A stretch of DNA of 64,000 bases. Origin: Bacteroidota bacterium. Lineage in GTDB: Bacteria; Bacteroidota; Bacteroidia; 2-12-FULL-35-15. The notes under the pieces were generated by a model, which was given only the letters and a program-made list of their open reading frames with translations, made no database searches and had not been told where the DNA came from. Positions 32,884 to 41,862 of this stretch are shown piece after piece (position 1 is the stretch's first letter; every line of letters starts with the position of its first letter). The DNA is taken from NCBI GenBank assembly GCA_947449315.1, contig CANFRC010000001.1, positions 124,001-188,000 of the forward strand, read 5' to 3'. A program made the position numbers and the translations under genes.

Positions 32884-32972
32884 AAATAAATTTTAAAAAA
32901 ATTAATGAACTCTGAATCGGAGATAAATTCAACTCCTACCTCAGTTTCATTAATTTAAATCAATGATTAATA

Positions 32973-33818
32973 ATGGTCCAAGATACAATTTTTTATCAAA
33001 AAATAAAGCGAATTTTTGACCGAAATTCTAGTCCGCTGGTAATGGGCATTTTAAATGTTACTCCTGATTCTTTTTTTGATGGCGGTAAGTTCACCACGGA
33101 GGAAGCTTGGATGGAGCAAACGAGACAAATGATCAACTTAGGAGTTGATCTTGTTGATATAGGCGCCTATTCTTCGCGTCCAGGAGCAAAGGATATTTCT
33201 GAACAAGAAGAGTTAGATCGGGTTCTTCCGGCCATTTTATCTATCAGAAAAGAGTTTCCGGATTTACTGATTTCGGTAGATACTTTCAGAGCAAATGTTG
33301 CAGAAAAATCAATTGAAGCAGGGGGGCATATTATCAATGATATTTCTGGAGGAACTTTTGATCCGAATATGTTTTCCACCGTTTCAAAATGGAAGGTTCC
33401 TTATGTGTTAATGCATATTCAAGGAACACCGCAAACCATGCAGCTAGATCCACAATATGCAGATGTGGTAAATGAGGTGTTTTCTTTTTTCGAAGAACGA
33501 TTAAACGAATTAAAAAAAGCAGGTGTTGATCGGGTGATTCTAGATCCCGGATTTGGGTTTGGAAAAACGGTTCAACATAACTATCAACTTCTAAAACATC
33601 TTGAAAAATTCAAGCAATTAGGTTGCCCTATACTTGCAGGTTTGTCGCGTAAGTCGATGGTTAATAAACTTCTAGATATCAGCAATAAAGATTCTCTTAA
33701 CGGAACTTCCATATTAAATTCATACGCACTTCAGAATGGAGCAAATATTCTGCGTGTTCACGATGTGAAAGAAGCAAAAGAAGTAATCAGGATCTATGAG
33801 TATATAAAGAGTATTTGA
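32973..33818 (+). CDS. folP: Dihydropteroate synthase
   Basis: Folate pathway enzyme that condenses p-aminobenzoate with dihydropterin pyrophosphate; target of sulfonamides. The 281-residue protein has both family signatures: MGILNVTPDSFFDGGKF (about 24-40) and the Asp-rich pterin-binding part LGVDLVDIGAYSSRPGA (about 56-72), followed by ISVDTFRANVAEKSIEAGGHIINDISGG, DPGFGFGKT and GLSRKSMV. A Tyr replaces the more usual Glu in the IGAxSSRPGA segment. It diverges from the DUF1599 gene and converges on the flavin monooxygenase gene 21 bases downstream. Confidence 0.97.
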   Translation: MVQDTIFYQKIKRIFDRNSSPLVMGILNVTPDSFFDGGKFTTEEAWMEQTRQMINLGVDLVDIGAYSSRPGAKDISEQEELDRVLPAILSIRKEFPDLLISVDTFRANVAEKSIEAGGHIINDISGGTFDPNMFSTVSKWKVPYVLMHIQGTPQTMQLDPQYADVVNEVFSFFEERLNELKKAGVDRVILDPGFGFGKTVQHNYQLLKHLEKFKQLGCPILAGLSRKSMVNKLLDISNKDSLNGTSILNSYALQNGANILRVHDVKEAKEVIRIYEYIKSI

Positions 33819-33839
33819 AGCTAAAACGAATCACCAATG

Positions 33840-34865
33840 TTAATTATTGATCAAAGGTATAATTCGGCTTCCGATCAGCTCAATCGAACGCAATAATTTT
33901 TCATGAGGCAATGCAGCATTATCCATCTGAAAGGTAAATCTCGAAATTCCACCCAGCGCTTCACTATGTCGAAGGATTTTTTCGGCAACTTCTTCAGGAC
34001 TTCCAACACATAATGCACCAAGCGGGCCGTTTTGAGCATCGAAACGCTGTCTTGTCACAGGAGGCCAACCTCTCTCCTTTCCTATCCTAGTAAAGGTTTC
34101 TGCATAACCGGGATAATAATCATCAAGTGCTTCCTGAGATGTATTTGCTATGTATCCTAAAGAGTGCAGCCCTACTTTCAACACTTCCGGTGGATGTCCT
34201 GCTCTTTTGCCTGCTTCTTTATAAAGATCAATTAAAGGACGAAAACGATGCGTTTCTCCTCCAATAACTGCAACCATAAGCGGAAGCCCAAGTGAGCCGG
34301 CACGAATGAAAGATTCCGGAGTGCCACCAACACCCACCCAAATAGGAATTTGCGATTGAAAAGGCCTTGGATAAATTGACTGATTTTTAAGTGCCGGCCG
34401 GAACTTTCCTGACCAATTCACTACTTCCTGCTTACGGATAGTAAGCAACAATTCAAGTTTCTCAGAAAAAAGAGCATCATAATCATGAAAGTCTAAACCG
34501 AACAAAGGGAACGATTCAGTAAATGAACCGCGTCCAACCACCATTTCAGCGCGCCCCTTCGAGATGAGATCTAGGGTAGCAAAATTCTGAAATACACGTA
34601 CCGGATCAGCTGCACTCAAAACAGTTACAGCGCTTGTAAGTTTAATCTGTTTTGTTCTAGAGGCGGCAGCAGCAAGTATAACAGCAGGTGCAGAATCCAA
34701 AAATTCCTTTCGGTGATGTTCACCAATTCCGAATAAATGAAGTCCTGACTCATCGGCCTTTTCAATTCTTTCAAGCAATTCCGACATTGCTTGTGAAGAA
34801 GTGATCGCATTGTTTGTATCACTGCTGATCATTGCTGATGCGAAACTATCAATTCCTATTTCCAT
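33840..34865 (-). CDS. LLM-class flavin-dependent oxidoreductase
   Basis: A 341-residue luciferase-like TIM-barrel monooxygenase that uses reduced FMN or F420. The start MEIGIDSFA, the segments GLHLFGIGEHHRKEFLDSAPAVILAAAASRTKQI, VLSAADPVRVFQNFATLDLISKGRAEMVVGRGSF and PIWVGVGGTPESFIRAGSLGLPLMVAVIGG are typical. The substrate is not predictable; this subgroup is usually annotated as an alkanal monooxygenase-like oxidoreductase. The longest frame begins with TTG at 34877; the ATG at 34865 gives the family-typical N-terminus. It is convergent with folP and separated from the protease by its terminator. Confidence 0.88.
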   Translation of the reverse strand: MEIGIDSFASAMISSDTNNAITSSQAMSELLERIEKADESGLHLFGIGEHHRKEFLDSAPAVILAAAASRTKQIKLTSAVTVLSAADPVRVFQNFATLDLISKGRAEMVVGRGSFTESFPLFGLDFHDYDALFSEKLELLLTIRKQEVVNWSGKFRPALKNQSIYPRPFQSQIPIWVGVGGTPESFIRAGSLGLPLMVAVIGGETHRFRPLIDLYKEAGKRAGHPPEVLKVGLHSLGYIANTSQEALDDYYPGYAETFTRIGKERGWPPVTRQRFDAQNGPLGALCVGSPEEVAEKILRHSEALGGISRFTFQMDNAALPHEKLLRSIELIGSRIIPLINN

Positions 34866-34980
34866 AATTAAATTCAATTTGCTGGGTATTTATTCCAAAG
34901 AATCATCAAACCACATTATTGCAGCTGGCTTTCCTTCAACAATGATAAGCTTCTTTCTTTCTTTTCAAATATACTGTATA

Positions 34981-35011
34981 AAAAAACACCCTGCAATTTC
35001 TTGCAAGGTGT
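34981..35011 (-). terminator. Terminator of the M36 protease gene
   Basis: On the minus strand ACACCTTGCAA (35011-35001), loop GAAA and TTGCAGGGTGT (34996-34986) form an 11-bp stem with one wobble pair, followed by a T-run. It begins 23 bases after the protease stop. Confidence 0.88.
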
Positions 35012-35033
35012 TTCAGTTTAATCTCTGAGAAAA

Positions 35034-38030
35034 TTATTTCATAACAGCAATTTTTTGTACATGGTCTTGTTTACCAGTTTTGATATTCAGCATATACATT
35101 CCAGCGGCTAGGTCATTCGTTTCAATTTTTAATGAATGTTTTCCTAATGAATTGTCGTTGATCACTTTTGAATAAACAACTTGTCCAATATTATTCATCA
35201 TTTCAATTACTACATCTTCGTTGTTAAGGAGCTCATAAGCAATTGTAACAGCAGATGTTGCTGGGTTAGGGAAAACTGTTACTGAAGCAAGAGCGCTTGG
35301 TTCAGTAATTCCTGATGCTACACCTTCATACAAATAATAATTATCAATTCCTGCTTCTACAATACTTTGTCCGTTATCAGGAAAAGGAAGCGCTGATGTT
35401 AAACTGTCTTGTGCCACAAATCGCATTTGAACAGTAGCGCTCAATGTGATGTAATCTTTTACTCGGAATGCGAATCGTCTCCAGCTTTTATCAGAAACGC
35501 TAGTACGCTCTACTTTCACCCAGGTAGTTAAGTCGTTTGATATTTCAGCTTGCCAAACATCATTTCCTGGATTTGCTCCTGATGGTGGGTTGTTGATATA
35601 CCAACGGTCGTAGGTAAGAATCGGATTTGTATACGATGTCATGTTATAAATCGGAGACTCTAAAGTTGTTCTTCCATTATCAATATCATTTGTACCAATT
35701 GCATCCGTTGCATTTGGTGCATTCCCAGTAATCGCACACATGGATCCTCCCGCTGTATTTTGAAAATCAGGTTGAACCATAGTCGTTGGATCTCCGGGTG
35801 TAAAAAATGATCCTGTAGGAACATCAATGACCCAAATACCTGTAGTTGCATTGTCTGAAGCAATCCCTGTCCCCCATGCCCCATAATTTATGTCGAAATC
35901 TTCCTGCATTATTAAAGATGCTCCATTTAAAATAAAGTATGGAATATTTGGATTTGCTTGTTCGGCAGCAGTCGGTTGAACAGCACTTAATATTCCTGTA
36001 GTTCCTTCCAAACCAACATAATAAGCAATAACTGTTCCGTCAGGTTGAGCGGGAATAGTTGCGGTATAATTAGACCCTCCAGTATTTGTCATTGTTAAAC
36101 CGGTCCAGGAACCTGTTCTGTTTATTTTGTAAAATACTTTAGCTGCTGATAAAGCCCAAGGGTATGTTACGCTAACAGTAGCATTGATAGGAATACCCAC
36201 CGTTGCATTTGAATAGGTAACAGGCACATGTGTCACAATTGCATCTGAGAGCAAAGTGATTCCATGCAATGCAAATGCATTTACAATTGCAAGGTCGTTT
36301 GGAGTACCATTCGTAATGTCATTATCTCCACCATTTGCAGGAACATCATCATCTGTTAATGCCTCAACAAGAACATCAGTATATATAACACCTTCAGTTC
36401 CGGCAGCTCCTGTGATAGTAGCATAAAATGTTTCTTTATAAAGATCCATCATTTGTTGAAGGTTTCCTAAATTTAAATTTGTATCCCACCAACAACCGCA
36501 AATAATTTCACCATTTGCATGAACTTCACCGGTTAAATCCTGAGGATATACTTTTTTATTAATATCATATCGTCTCACAAAAACGGAAGGACTTGTATCA
36601 TCCAATCCGATTCCTAAAACTGGATTGTCTGTAATTCCCAAAGCCCAAGTATCCGCATATCCTTCTCCCAAAGAGCCATTTCCAAAAGTTGCCCCTTGAG
36701 AAACATAGAATTTATCGTTAATACCATGACCATATTCGTGATATATAACATCTCCAACTTGCGCCAATGAATTACATCCGCCACCTAAGGCATAAAAATT
36801 AATGGAGGTCCCATCGTAGAAGGCATTACATGTTCCAGATGTTAAATCAACATTTGTTGGAAGCGGACTATCCATTCCTGTGAACAAAGGGAATTTAGTT
36901 TTCATATAATCATGTACAATGTTCACATGGTAATAAGCAGAAAGTTCCCTGATGTTAGCGTGAGTGTCAAAGGAGAAATTGTTTGTTCCTGGATTTGCAG
37001 TTACTGTAAAACTTGGTGTTGTACTTCCAGTAAATACTTTTGACCAAAATCCTTCCAATGAAAAAGTAACACTAGTAGGTGTTGCACTTGCTAATCCAAT
37101 ATATCCAACGCTATCGGTATTGTAATTGATAGAACTGGCAGTCATTTTTAAATTACGCAATGGCTGAACAGTACTAGCTACATAAGGGTTATATTGATAA
37201 ACTGTTCCAGTAATGTTAATATCCGTTGCTGCAGCTGCCGGAGCCGGAGCCGGTTTAGGAGTTTCATAGTGAACAATTTTATTTTCACGATATAAGATCT
37301 CACCTGTTGCAGCGTCTACTAACGTATAGTATCTCGCTGGTACTCCGTTAGCATCTTTTGTTTCAATGGTCACTTCATATACAAGTTTGTAGATGTTTTG
37401 TTTGAATTCAGGAATTGGCAAAATGAATAATTGGTTATTTACATTTGCACTGGTAATTGTTTCTGAAAGGCCTGTTTCACCAAATGTAATTGCTGCACTC
37501 GGAGAAATGGTTGGCGCAGTTGAAATCGTGATATCATTAAATACATCACATCCAAAAGTAATGACACTACCAGATGGTGTTAATTTTACAAATACGTCAC
37601 TATTCAACACTTTTAATCCTGAGTGAATTTGGCTATAATGTACATATTGAAAATTTGGTGAAGTGCCGCCTGAAGCATAGCTTAATTCAGAAACAGGAAT
37701 ATTAAAGGCTCCTAATTTAGAAGTAATAAAATTCATTGCTTTAGATTGTGCATCCATACCAAAAACAGGGATAGGCTTTCCGAAAGCACGATGAGGCTTT
37801 GCATTTTCTTCATTAAATTGAACATACCAAGTACCGTTGGCAGACATAAAATTTTTCCATGAATCGCGTTCACGTAATTCCTTTTGATAAGCAACATCAG
37901 GTAAGCGTTTGATGTTTTTGATAAACCTGATATTGTTTTTATCGGCATTTGAGATCACGCCTCCTTCTGAAGCAACTAAAGTTGCTGATGCAAACATCAA
38001 CACGGCAGTCATGTATTTTTTTATTCCCAT
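35034..38030 (-). CDS. Secreted M36 (fungalysin-type) metalloprotease with T9SS domain
   Basis: A 998-residue extracellular zinc protease. A signal peptide (to about VAS, residue 21) is followed by an FTP-type propeptide (about 60-250), which keeps the enzyme inactive. The catalytic domain shows HEYGH at residues 431-435 and the third zinc ligand in EGYAD (Glu456), the M36 arrangement. A beta-sandwich region follows (about 600-690), then a MAM/jelly-roll-like region (about 705-910). The last 80 residues are a type A T9SS sorting domain (VFPNPATSAVTIAYELLNNE to KIAVMK). It likely degrades extracellular protein for nutrition. The gene is monocistronic, with its own terminator. Confidence 0.93.
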   Translation of the reverse strand: MGIKKYMTAVLMFASATLVASEGGVISNADKNNIRFIKNIKRLPDVAYQKELRERDSWKNFMSANGTWYVQFNEENAKPHRAFGKPIPVFGMDAQSKAMNFITSKLGAFNIPVSELSYASGGTSPNFQYVHYSQIHSGLKVLNSDVFVKLTPSGSVITFGCDVFNDITISTAPTISPSAAITFGETGLSETITSANVNNQLFILPIPEFKQNIYKLVYEVTIETKDANGVPARYYTLVDAATGEILYRENKIVHYETPKPAPAPAAAATDINITGTVYQYNPYVASTVQPLRNLKMTASSINYNTDSVGYIGLASATPTSVTFSLEGFWSKVFTGSTTPSFTVTANPGTNNFSFDTHANIRELSAYYHVNIVHDYMKTKFPLFTGMDSPLPTNVDLTSGTCNAFYDGTSINFYALGGGCNSLAQVGDVIYHEYGHGINDKFYVSQGATFGNGSLGEGYADTWALGITDNPVLGIGLDDTSPSVFVRRYDINKKVYPQDLTGEVHANGEIICGCWWDTNLNLGNLQQMMDLYKETFYATITGAAGTEGVIYTDVLVEALTDDDVPANGGDNDITNGTPNDLAIVNAFALHGITLLSDAIVTHVPVTYSNATVGIPINATVSVTYPWALSAAKVFYKINRTGSWTGLTMTNTGGSNYTATIPAQPDGTVIAYYVGLEGTTGILSAVQPTAAEQANPNIPYFILNGASLIMQEDFDINYGAWGTGIASDNATTGIWVIDVPTGSFFTPGDPTTMVQPDFQNTAGGSMCAITGNAPNATDAIGTNDIDNGRTTLESPIYNMTSYTNPILTYDRWYINNPPSGANPGNDVWQAEISNDLTTWVKVERTSVSDKSWRRFAFRVKDYITLSATVQMRFVAQDSLTSALPFPDNGQSIVEAGIDNYYLYEGVASGITEPSALASVTVFPNPATSAVTIAYELLNNEDVVIEMMNNIGQVVYSKVINDNSLGKHSLKIETNDLAAGMYMLNIKTGKQDHVQKIAVMK

Positions 38031-38133
38031 TTTATAGCATTTTTTAGGTTTTTATATACTCGTAAAGAAAATAAAAAATCATTAGAAAGTCAAGTTTTAT
38101 TTTCTAAAATAAAATAGGAATAAGTGGGAGTTG

Positions 38134-38163
38134 TTCGACGAATAAGAACTATTCGATGAATCA
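38134..38163. repeat. Two imperfect direct repeats upstream of the M36 gene
   Basis: TTCGACGAATAA (38134-38145) and TTCGATGAATCA (38152-38163) differ at two positions and start 18 bases apart, in the 149-base gap before the protease gene. Each contains a near-palindromic core (TTCGaCGAA, TTCGaTGAA). They could be operator half-sites; nothing else supports this. Confidence 0.3.
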
Positions 38164-38179
38164 CAAAACGAAGGTGCTA

Positions 38180-38941
38180 TCAAATCGAAATTCTTAAACC
38201 GTCAAAAGCCAATTCGATATTTTGAGGCAACTCTTTTTGAACTTCTGCATGTAAACCCAGCTGGTGACTGATATGCGTAAAATAGGCTTTTTCAGGTTTT
38301 AATTCAGTTACCAATTCAATGGCTTGCTCAAGTGTAAAATGAGAAATGTGAGGTTCTCTTCTTAACGCATTAAGCACCAACACTTTTGAATTTTTCAGTT
38401 TTTCTTTTTCAAGATCTGAAATATAATTTGCATCTGTTATATAGGAGAAGTCACCAATCCTAAAACCAAAAACAGGTAATTTGTAATGCATTACTTCTAT
38501 TGGTAAAAAATCGACAGATTCTATCGTTGTCAATTTGTTTTCTAAGAGATGCAAGTTAATCTCAGGAATGCCTGGATATTTAAAGTCGCTGAAAATGTAA
38601 GCATACTCCCTCCGAATTGCCTCTTGAACGTTTTTAGAAGCGTAGACTTCCATCTTTTTTTTATTGACAAAATTAAACGCTCTAATATCATCAAAGCCTG
38701 CTGTATGATCTTTGTGCTCATGTGTAAATATAACAGCATCTAAATTTTTAACATTTTCTCTAAGCATTTGCTGGCGAAAATCTGGACCTGTGTCAATTAC
38801 AAATGTTTTTCCTTTTTCTTCAATAAGAATTGAACTGCGAAGTCTTTTGTCTTTTGAGTCATGCGACTGGCAAACGATGCATTGACAAGCAATAATGGGT
38901 ATGCCTTGAGAAGTTCCTGTTCCTAAAAAAGTAATTTGCAC
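38180..38941 (-). CDS. PhnP-like metallo-beta-lactamase-fold phosphodiesterase
   Basis: A 253-residue MBL-fold hydrolase. The metal site motif THEHKDH occurs at residues 73-79, with DTGPDFRQQ before it and further ligands in ISYITDANYIS and KAYFTHISHQLG. Three N-terminal cysteines (C19, C21, C24) with the GTGTSQGIP start resemble the PhnP structural zinc site. PhnP cleaves 2',3'-cyclic ribose phosphate from C-P lyase, but no phn genes are here, so it more likely acts on another cyclic phosphodiester. It starts with GTG (38941), which gives the standard MQITFLGTGTSQGIP N-terminus; no ATG is close. Confidence 0.85.
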   Translation of the reverse strand: MQITFLGTGTSQGIPIIACQCIVCQSHDSKDKRLRSSILIEEKGKTFVIDTGPDFRQQMLRENVKNLDAVIFTHEHKDHTAGFDDIRAFNFVNKKKMEVYASKNVQEAIRREYAYIFSDFKYPGIPEINLHLLENKLTTIESVDFLPIEVMHYKLPVFGFRIGDFSYITDANYISDLEKEKLKNSKVLVLNALRREPHISHFTLEQAIELVTELKPEKAYFTHISHQLGLHAEVQKELPQNIELAFDGLRISI

Positions 38942-38993
38942 GGATGTATTATTTAAAGCAATTATTTGTCTTTCGTTGAAAGGCTAAATTAAT

Positions 38994-40139
38994 TTAACTG
39001 TTACCAGCTATTTTTAAATTAAATAGTTCTTTTAATTTTAGGATGGTGTAATCAACCTCCGCTTTTGTATTGTATTTGCAAAAAGAAAATCGAACGGCTG
39101 GACGAGTAACATCCGCTCCTATTCCTCTCAATACGTGAGAGCCAATATCACTTCCACTTGTGCAAGCACTTCCTCCAGAAGCAGAGATTCCCGAAATATC
39201 CAGATTGAAAAGAAGCATTTCGGCATTTTCTGTATGCGGAAAACGGACGTTTAAAACGGTGTATAAACAATTTTCCTGACAAGCGCCATTGAATTCAACA
39301 CCGGGAATGGATGCTTTCAATTCTTCAATCATATAATTTTTGAGATCATTAATATGCTTTTGATGACTTTCAAGATCTCGCATTGCAATTTCCAACGCTT
39401 TGCCTAACCCCACGATTCCATAAAGGTTTTCAGTTCCACCACGCATATTTCGTTCCTGTGAACCACCATAGATAAGGGGGTTAATCTTTATGCTGCTATT
39501 TACATATAGGAAACCTATTCCTTTAGGCCCGTGAAATTTATGCGCAGCACAAGTAACAAAATGCACATTTACTTTTTGAAGATCCATTGCATAATGTCCC
39601 ATCGTTTGAACTGTATCGGAATGGAATATAGCATTATATTTTCCGCAAATTTCTCCTACTTTTTCAAGAGAAATTAAATTCCCAATTTCATTATTTGCAT
39701 GCATTAAGGAAACAAATGTTCTTTCATTTTCGCTTAACAATTGATCAAGGTGGTGAAGGTCAATGTGACCTTCATTGGTAAGGTTCACAAAACTTAATTT
39801 AATCAGCCCTTCCTCCTCTAATTTTTCAACGGTATGCAAAACTGCATGATGTTCAATTTTACTGGTGATTACATGTTTTATTCCAAGATCATGAACACTG
39901 CAACGAATAGCCATATTATCGGCTTCGGTACCACCTGAGGTAAAGAATATTTCAGAGGGAGACACATTTAATGATTTAGCAACAATTTTACGAGCTCCTT
40001 CAATTGCAGCTCTTGTTTTTCTTCCAAAGGAATGTATGGACGACGGGTTACCAAAATGCTCTGTTAAATATGGCATCATTGCGTCTAAAACTTCTTTATC
40101 TAAAGGTGTTGTTGCTGCGTTATCGAAATATATTTTCAT
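38994..40139 (-). CDS. Cysteine desulfurase (NifS/IscS-like)
   Basis: A PLP enzyme that takes sulfur from cysteine for Fe-S clusters or tRNA thiolation. It is 381 residues long. The PLP lysine is Lys201 in CAAHKFHGPKG, His in EHHAV (about 97) stacks on PLP, and the persulfide cysteine is Cys326 in SGGSACTSGSDIGSHVL. The Cys loop and the absence of a SufE- or SufU-type partner nearby fit the IscS/NifS (group I) class. An IscS versus specialised NifS-like role cannot be told. It lies between a PhnP-like gene and glmM, all on the minus strand, with a 68-base gap to glmM. Confidence 0.93.
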   Translation of the reverse strand: MKIYFDNAATTPLDKEVLDAMMPYLTEHFGNPSSIHSFGRKTRAAIEGARKIVAKSLNVSPSEIFFTSGGTEADNMAIRCSVHDLGIKHVITSKIEHHAVLHTVEKLEEEGLIKLSFVNLTNEGHIDLHHLDQLLSENERTFVSLMHANNEIGNLISLEKVGEICGKYNAIFHSDTVQTMGHYAMDLQKVNVHFVTCAAHKFHGPKGIGFLYVNSSIKINPLIYGGSQERNMRGGTENLYGIVGLGKALEIAMRDLESHQKHINDLKNYMIEELKASIPGVEFNGACQENCLYTVLNVRFPHTENAEMLLFNLDISGISASGGSACTSGSDIGSHVLRGIGADVTRPAVRFSFCKYNTKAEVDYTILKLKELFNLKIAGNS

Positions 40140-40207
40140 GATAAAAAATTCTTAATACCTTTGTTAAAATTCAAAACTTCATCAAATTTGATTTAGATCA
40201 CGTAAAA

Positions 40208-41641
40208 TCAAACAGCAATTTGCTGCACTTTTATTAATTCACGTATATCTGCCATTATTTTTTTAGCAAGATTATCAGCTGTTGTTTCACTTTCACTTTC
40301 TGAATAAATTCTAATAATTGGTTCCGTATTGGATTTACGTAAATGAACCCATTCTTTATCAAATTCAATCTTTACTCCATCGATTGTATTGATTGGTTGT
40401 TTTTTGTATTTTAATTGAATGTTTTCCAAAATACTATCAACATTGATTTCTGGGGTTAATTCAATTTTGTTTTTAGAAATATGGTAATCGGGATAGGATG
40501 AACGTAACATGGAACAACTTTTTCCATATTTAGCTAAATGGGATAAAAATAAAGCAATTCCCACCAATGCATCGCGACCATAGTGTAATTCAGGTAGAAT
40601 AACTCCTCCATTTCCTTCTCCGCCGATAACAGCTCCTGTTTCCTTCATCATGTTTACAACATTCACTTCTCCTACTGCCGAAGCACTGTATTTGCCTGCA
40701 TGGTTTTCCGTAACATCACGCAAAGCACGTGTGGAAGATAAATTAGAAACAGTATTACCTTTTTTGCCGGATGCTTTTTCTGAAGGGCTTCTTTTATTTA
40801 AAACATATTCAGCTACAGCAACCAGCGTGTACTCTTCCCCGAACATTTCACCGTCTTCGCAAACAAGTGCTAATCGATCTACATCTGGATCAACAACAAT
40901 TCCTAAATCAGCTCCTTCTTTTTTTACCAATTTAGATATGTCCCTCAAATTTTCGGGAAGGGGTTCCGGATTGTGCGGAAATTCGCCTGTTGGTTCACAA
41001 TACAATTCCACTATCTGATTAACTCCTAAGGCTTTTAAAAGCTGAGGAAGAACAATTCCTCCTGTAGAGTTAACGCAGTCGATGACGACTTTAAAATCAG
41101 CTTTTTTGATTGCTTCAATGTCAACCAAAGAAAGTGCTAAAATCTTATCAATGTGTTTTGTAAAATAGGTGTCGTCTTTCGTGATTACTCCCAATGAATT
41201 CACATCAGCAAAAGCATATTGTTCTTTTTCAGCGATCTCAAGAACTTCCGCACCGTCTTTTTCACTAATAAATTCACCCTTTTCATTCAATAATTTAAGG
41301 GCGTTCCATTGTTTTGGGTTATGGCTAGCTGTTAGGATTATCCCGCCATCTGCTTTTTCATCAGGAACTGCAATTTCCACAGTAGGAGTTGTAGACAAAC
41401 CAATATCGATCACATCCGCCCCCATGCCTTGCAAAGTTCCTAAAACAAGGTTATTAACCATTTCACCAGAAATGCGAGCATCTCTACCAACAACAATTTT
41501 TATTTTTTTATTTTTTGAATTTTTCGCGATGAAGGTAGCATAAGCAGCAGTAAATTTTACAACGTCCAAAGGACTTAACCCTTCCCCTGGTTTTCCGCCA
41601 ATAGTTCCTCTGATGCCTGATATTGATTTAATTAAAGCCAT
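40208..41641 (-). CDS. glmM: Phosphoglucosamine mutase-type phosphohexomutase
   Basis: A 477-residue alpha-D-phosphohexomutase. It probably converts glucosamine 6-phosphate to glucosamine 1-phosphate for cell-wall UDP-GlcNAc. The four domains are recognisable: phosphoserine loop TASHNP with Ser106, metal-binding DPDVDRLAL (about 240), sugar-specificity loop GGEGNGGVILPEL (about 336) and phosphate-binding RKSNTEPIIRIYSES (about 440). The GEGNGGV loop favours GlmM over phosphoglucomutase. The length is slightly above the usual 445-460. A second, different phosphohexomutase lies at 52649-54055. A -7 box (41700-41693) sits about 50 bases before the ATG. Confidence 0.88.
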   Translation of the reverse strand: MALIKSISGIRGTIGGKPGEGLSPLDVVKFTAAYATFIAKNSKNKKIKIVVGRDARISGEMVNNLVLGTLQGMGADVIDIGLSTTPTVEIAVPDEKADGGIILTASHNPKQWNALKLLNEKGEFISEKDGAEVLEIAEKEQYAFADVNSLGVITKDDTYFTKHIDKILALSLVDIEAIKKADFKVVIDCVNSTGGIVLPQLLKALGVNQIVELYCEPTGEFPHNPEPLPENLRDISKLVKKEGADLGIVVDPDVDRLALVCEDGEMFGEEYTLVAVAEYVLNKRSPSEKASGKKGNTVSNLSSTRALRDVTENHAGKYSASAVGEVNVVNMMKETGAVIGGEGNGGVILPELHYGRDALVGIALFLSHLAKYGKSCSMLRSSYPDYHISKNKIELTPEINVDSILENIQLKYKKQPINTIDGVKIEFDKEWVHLRKSNTEPIIRIYSESESETTADNLAKKIMADIRELIKVQQIAV

Positions 41642-41692
41642 AGGGTTTAAGTATCTTTCTGTTTAGAATTTTTCTTTTAATTATTTAGCAGA

Positions 41693-41700
41693 CAAAGATA
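41693..41700 (-). promoter_or_regulatory. Putative -7 box for glmM
   Basis: TATCTTTG on the minus strand is an exact TAnnTTTG match, 52 bases before the glmM ATG. The -33 element is not clear. Confidence 0.4.
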
Positions 41701-41862
41701 GTTTTTTTGATTCGTTAGTATAAATAATTAATTCTAAACAATCAACTAATTAGTGTTAAAAACTAATGGTTATTATGCTCATTTTTTATTACTTTCGCTT
41801 AAATTTGAAGTAAAAGCAATAATTTTAATTGTTTTGCATTATTAAAACATATACAAAGAGAG

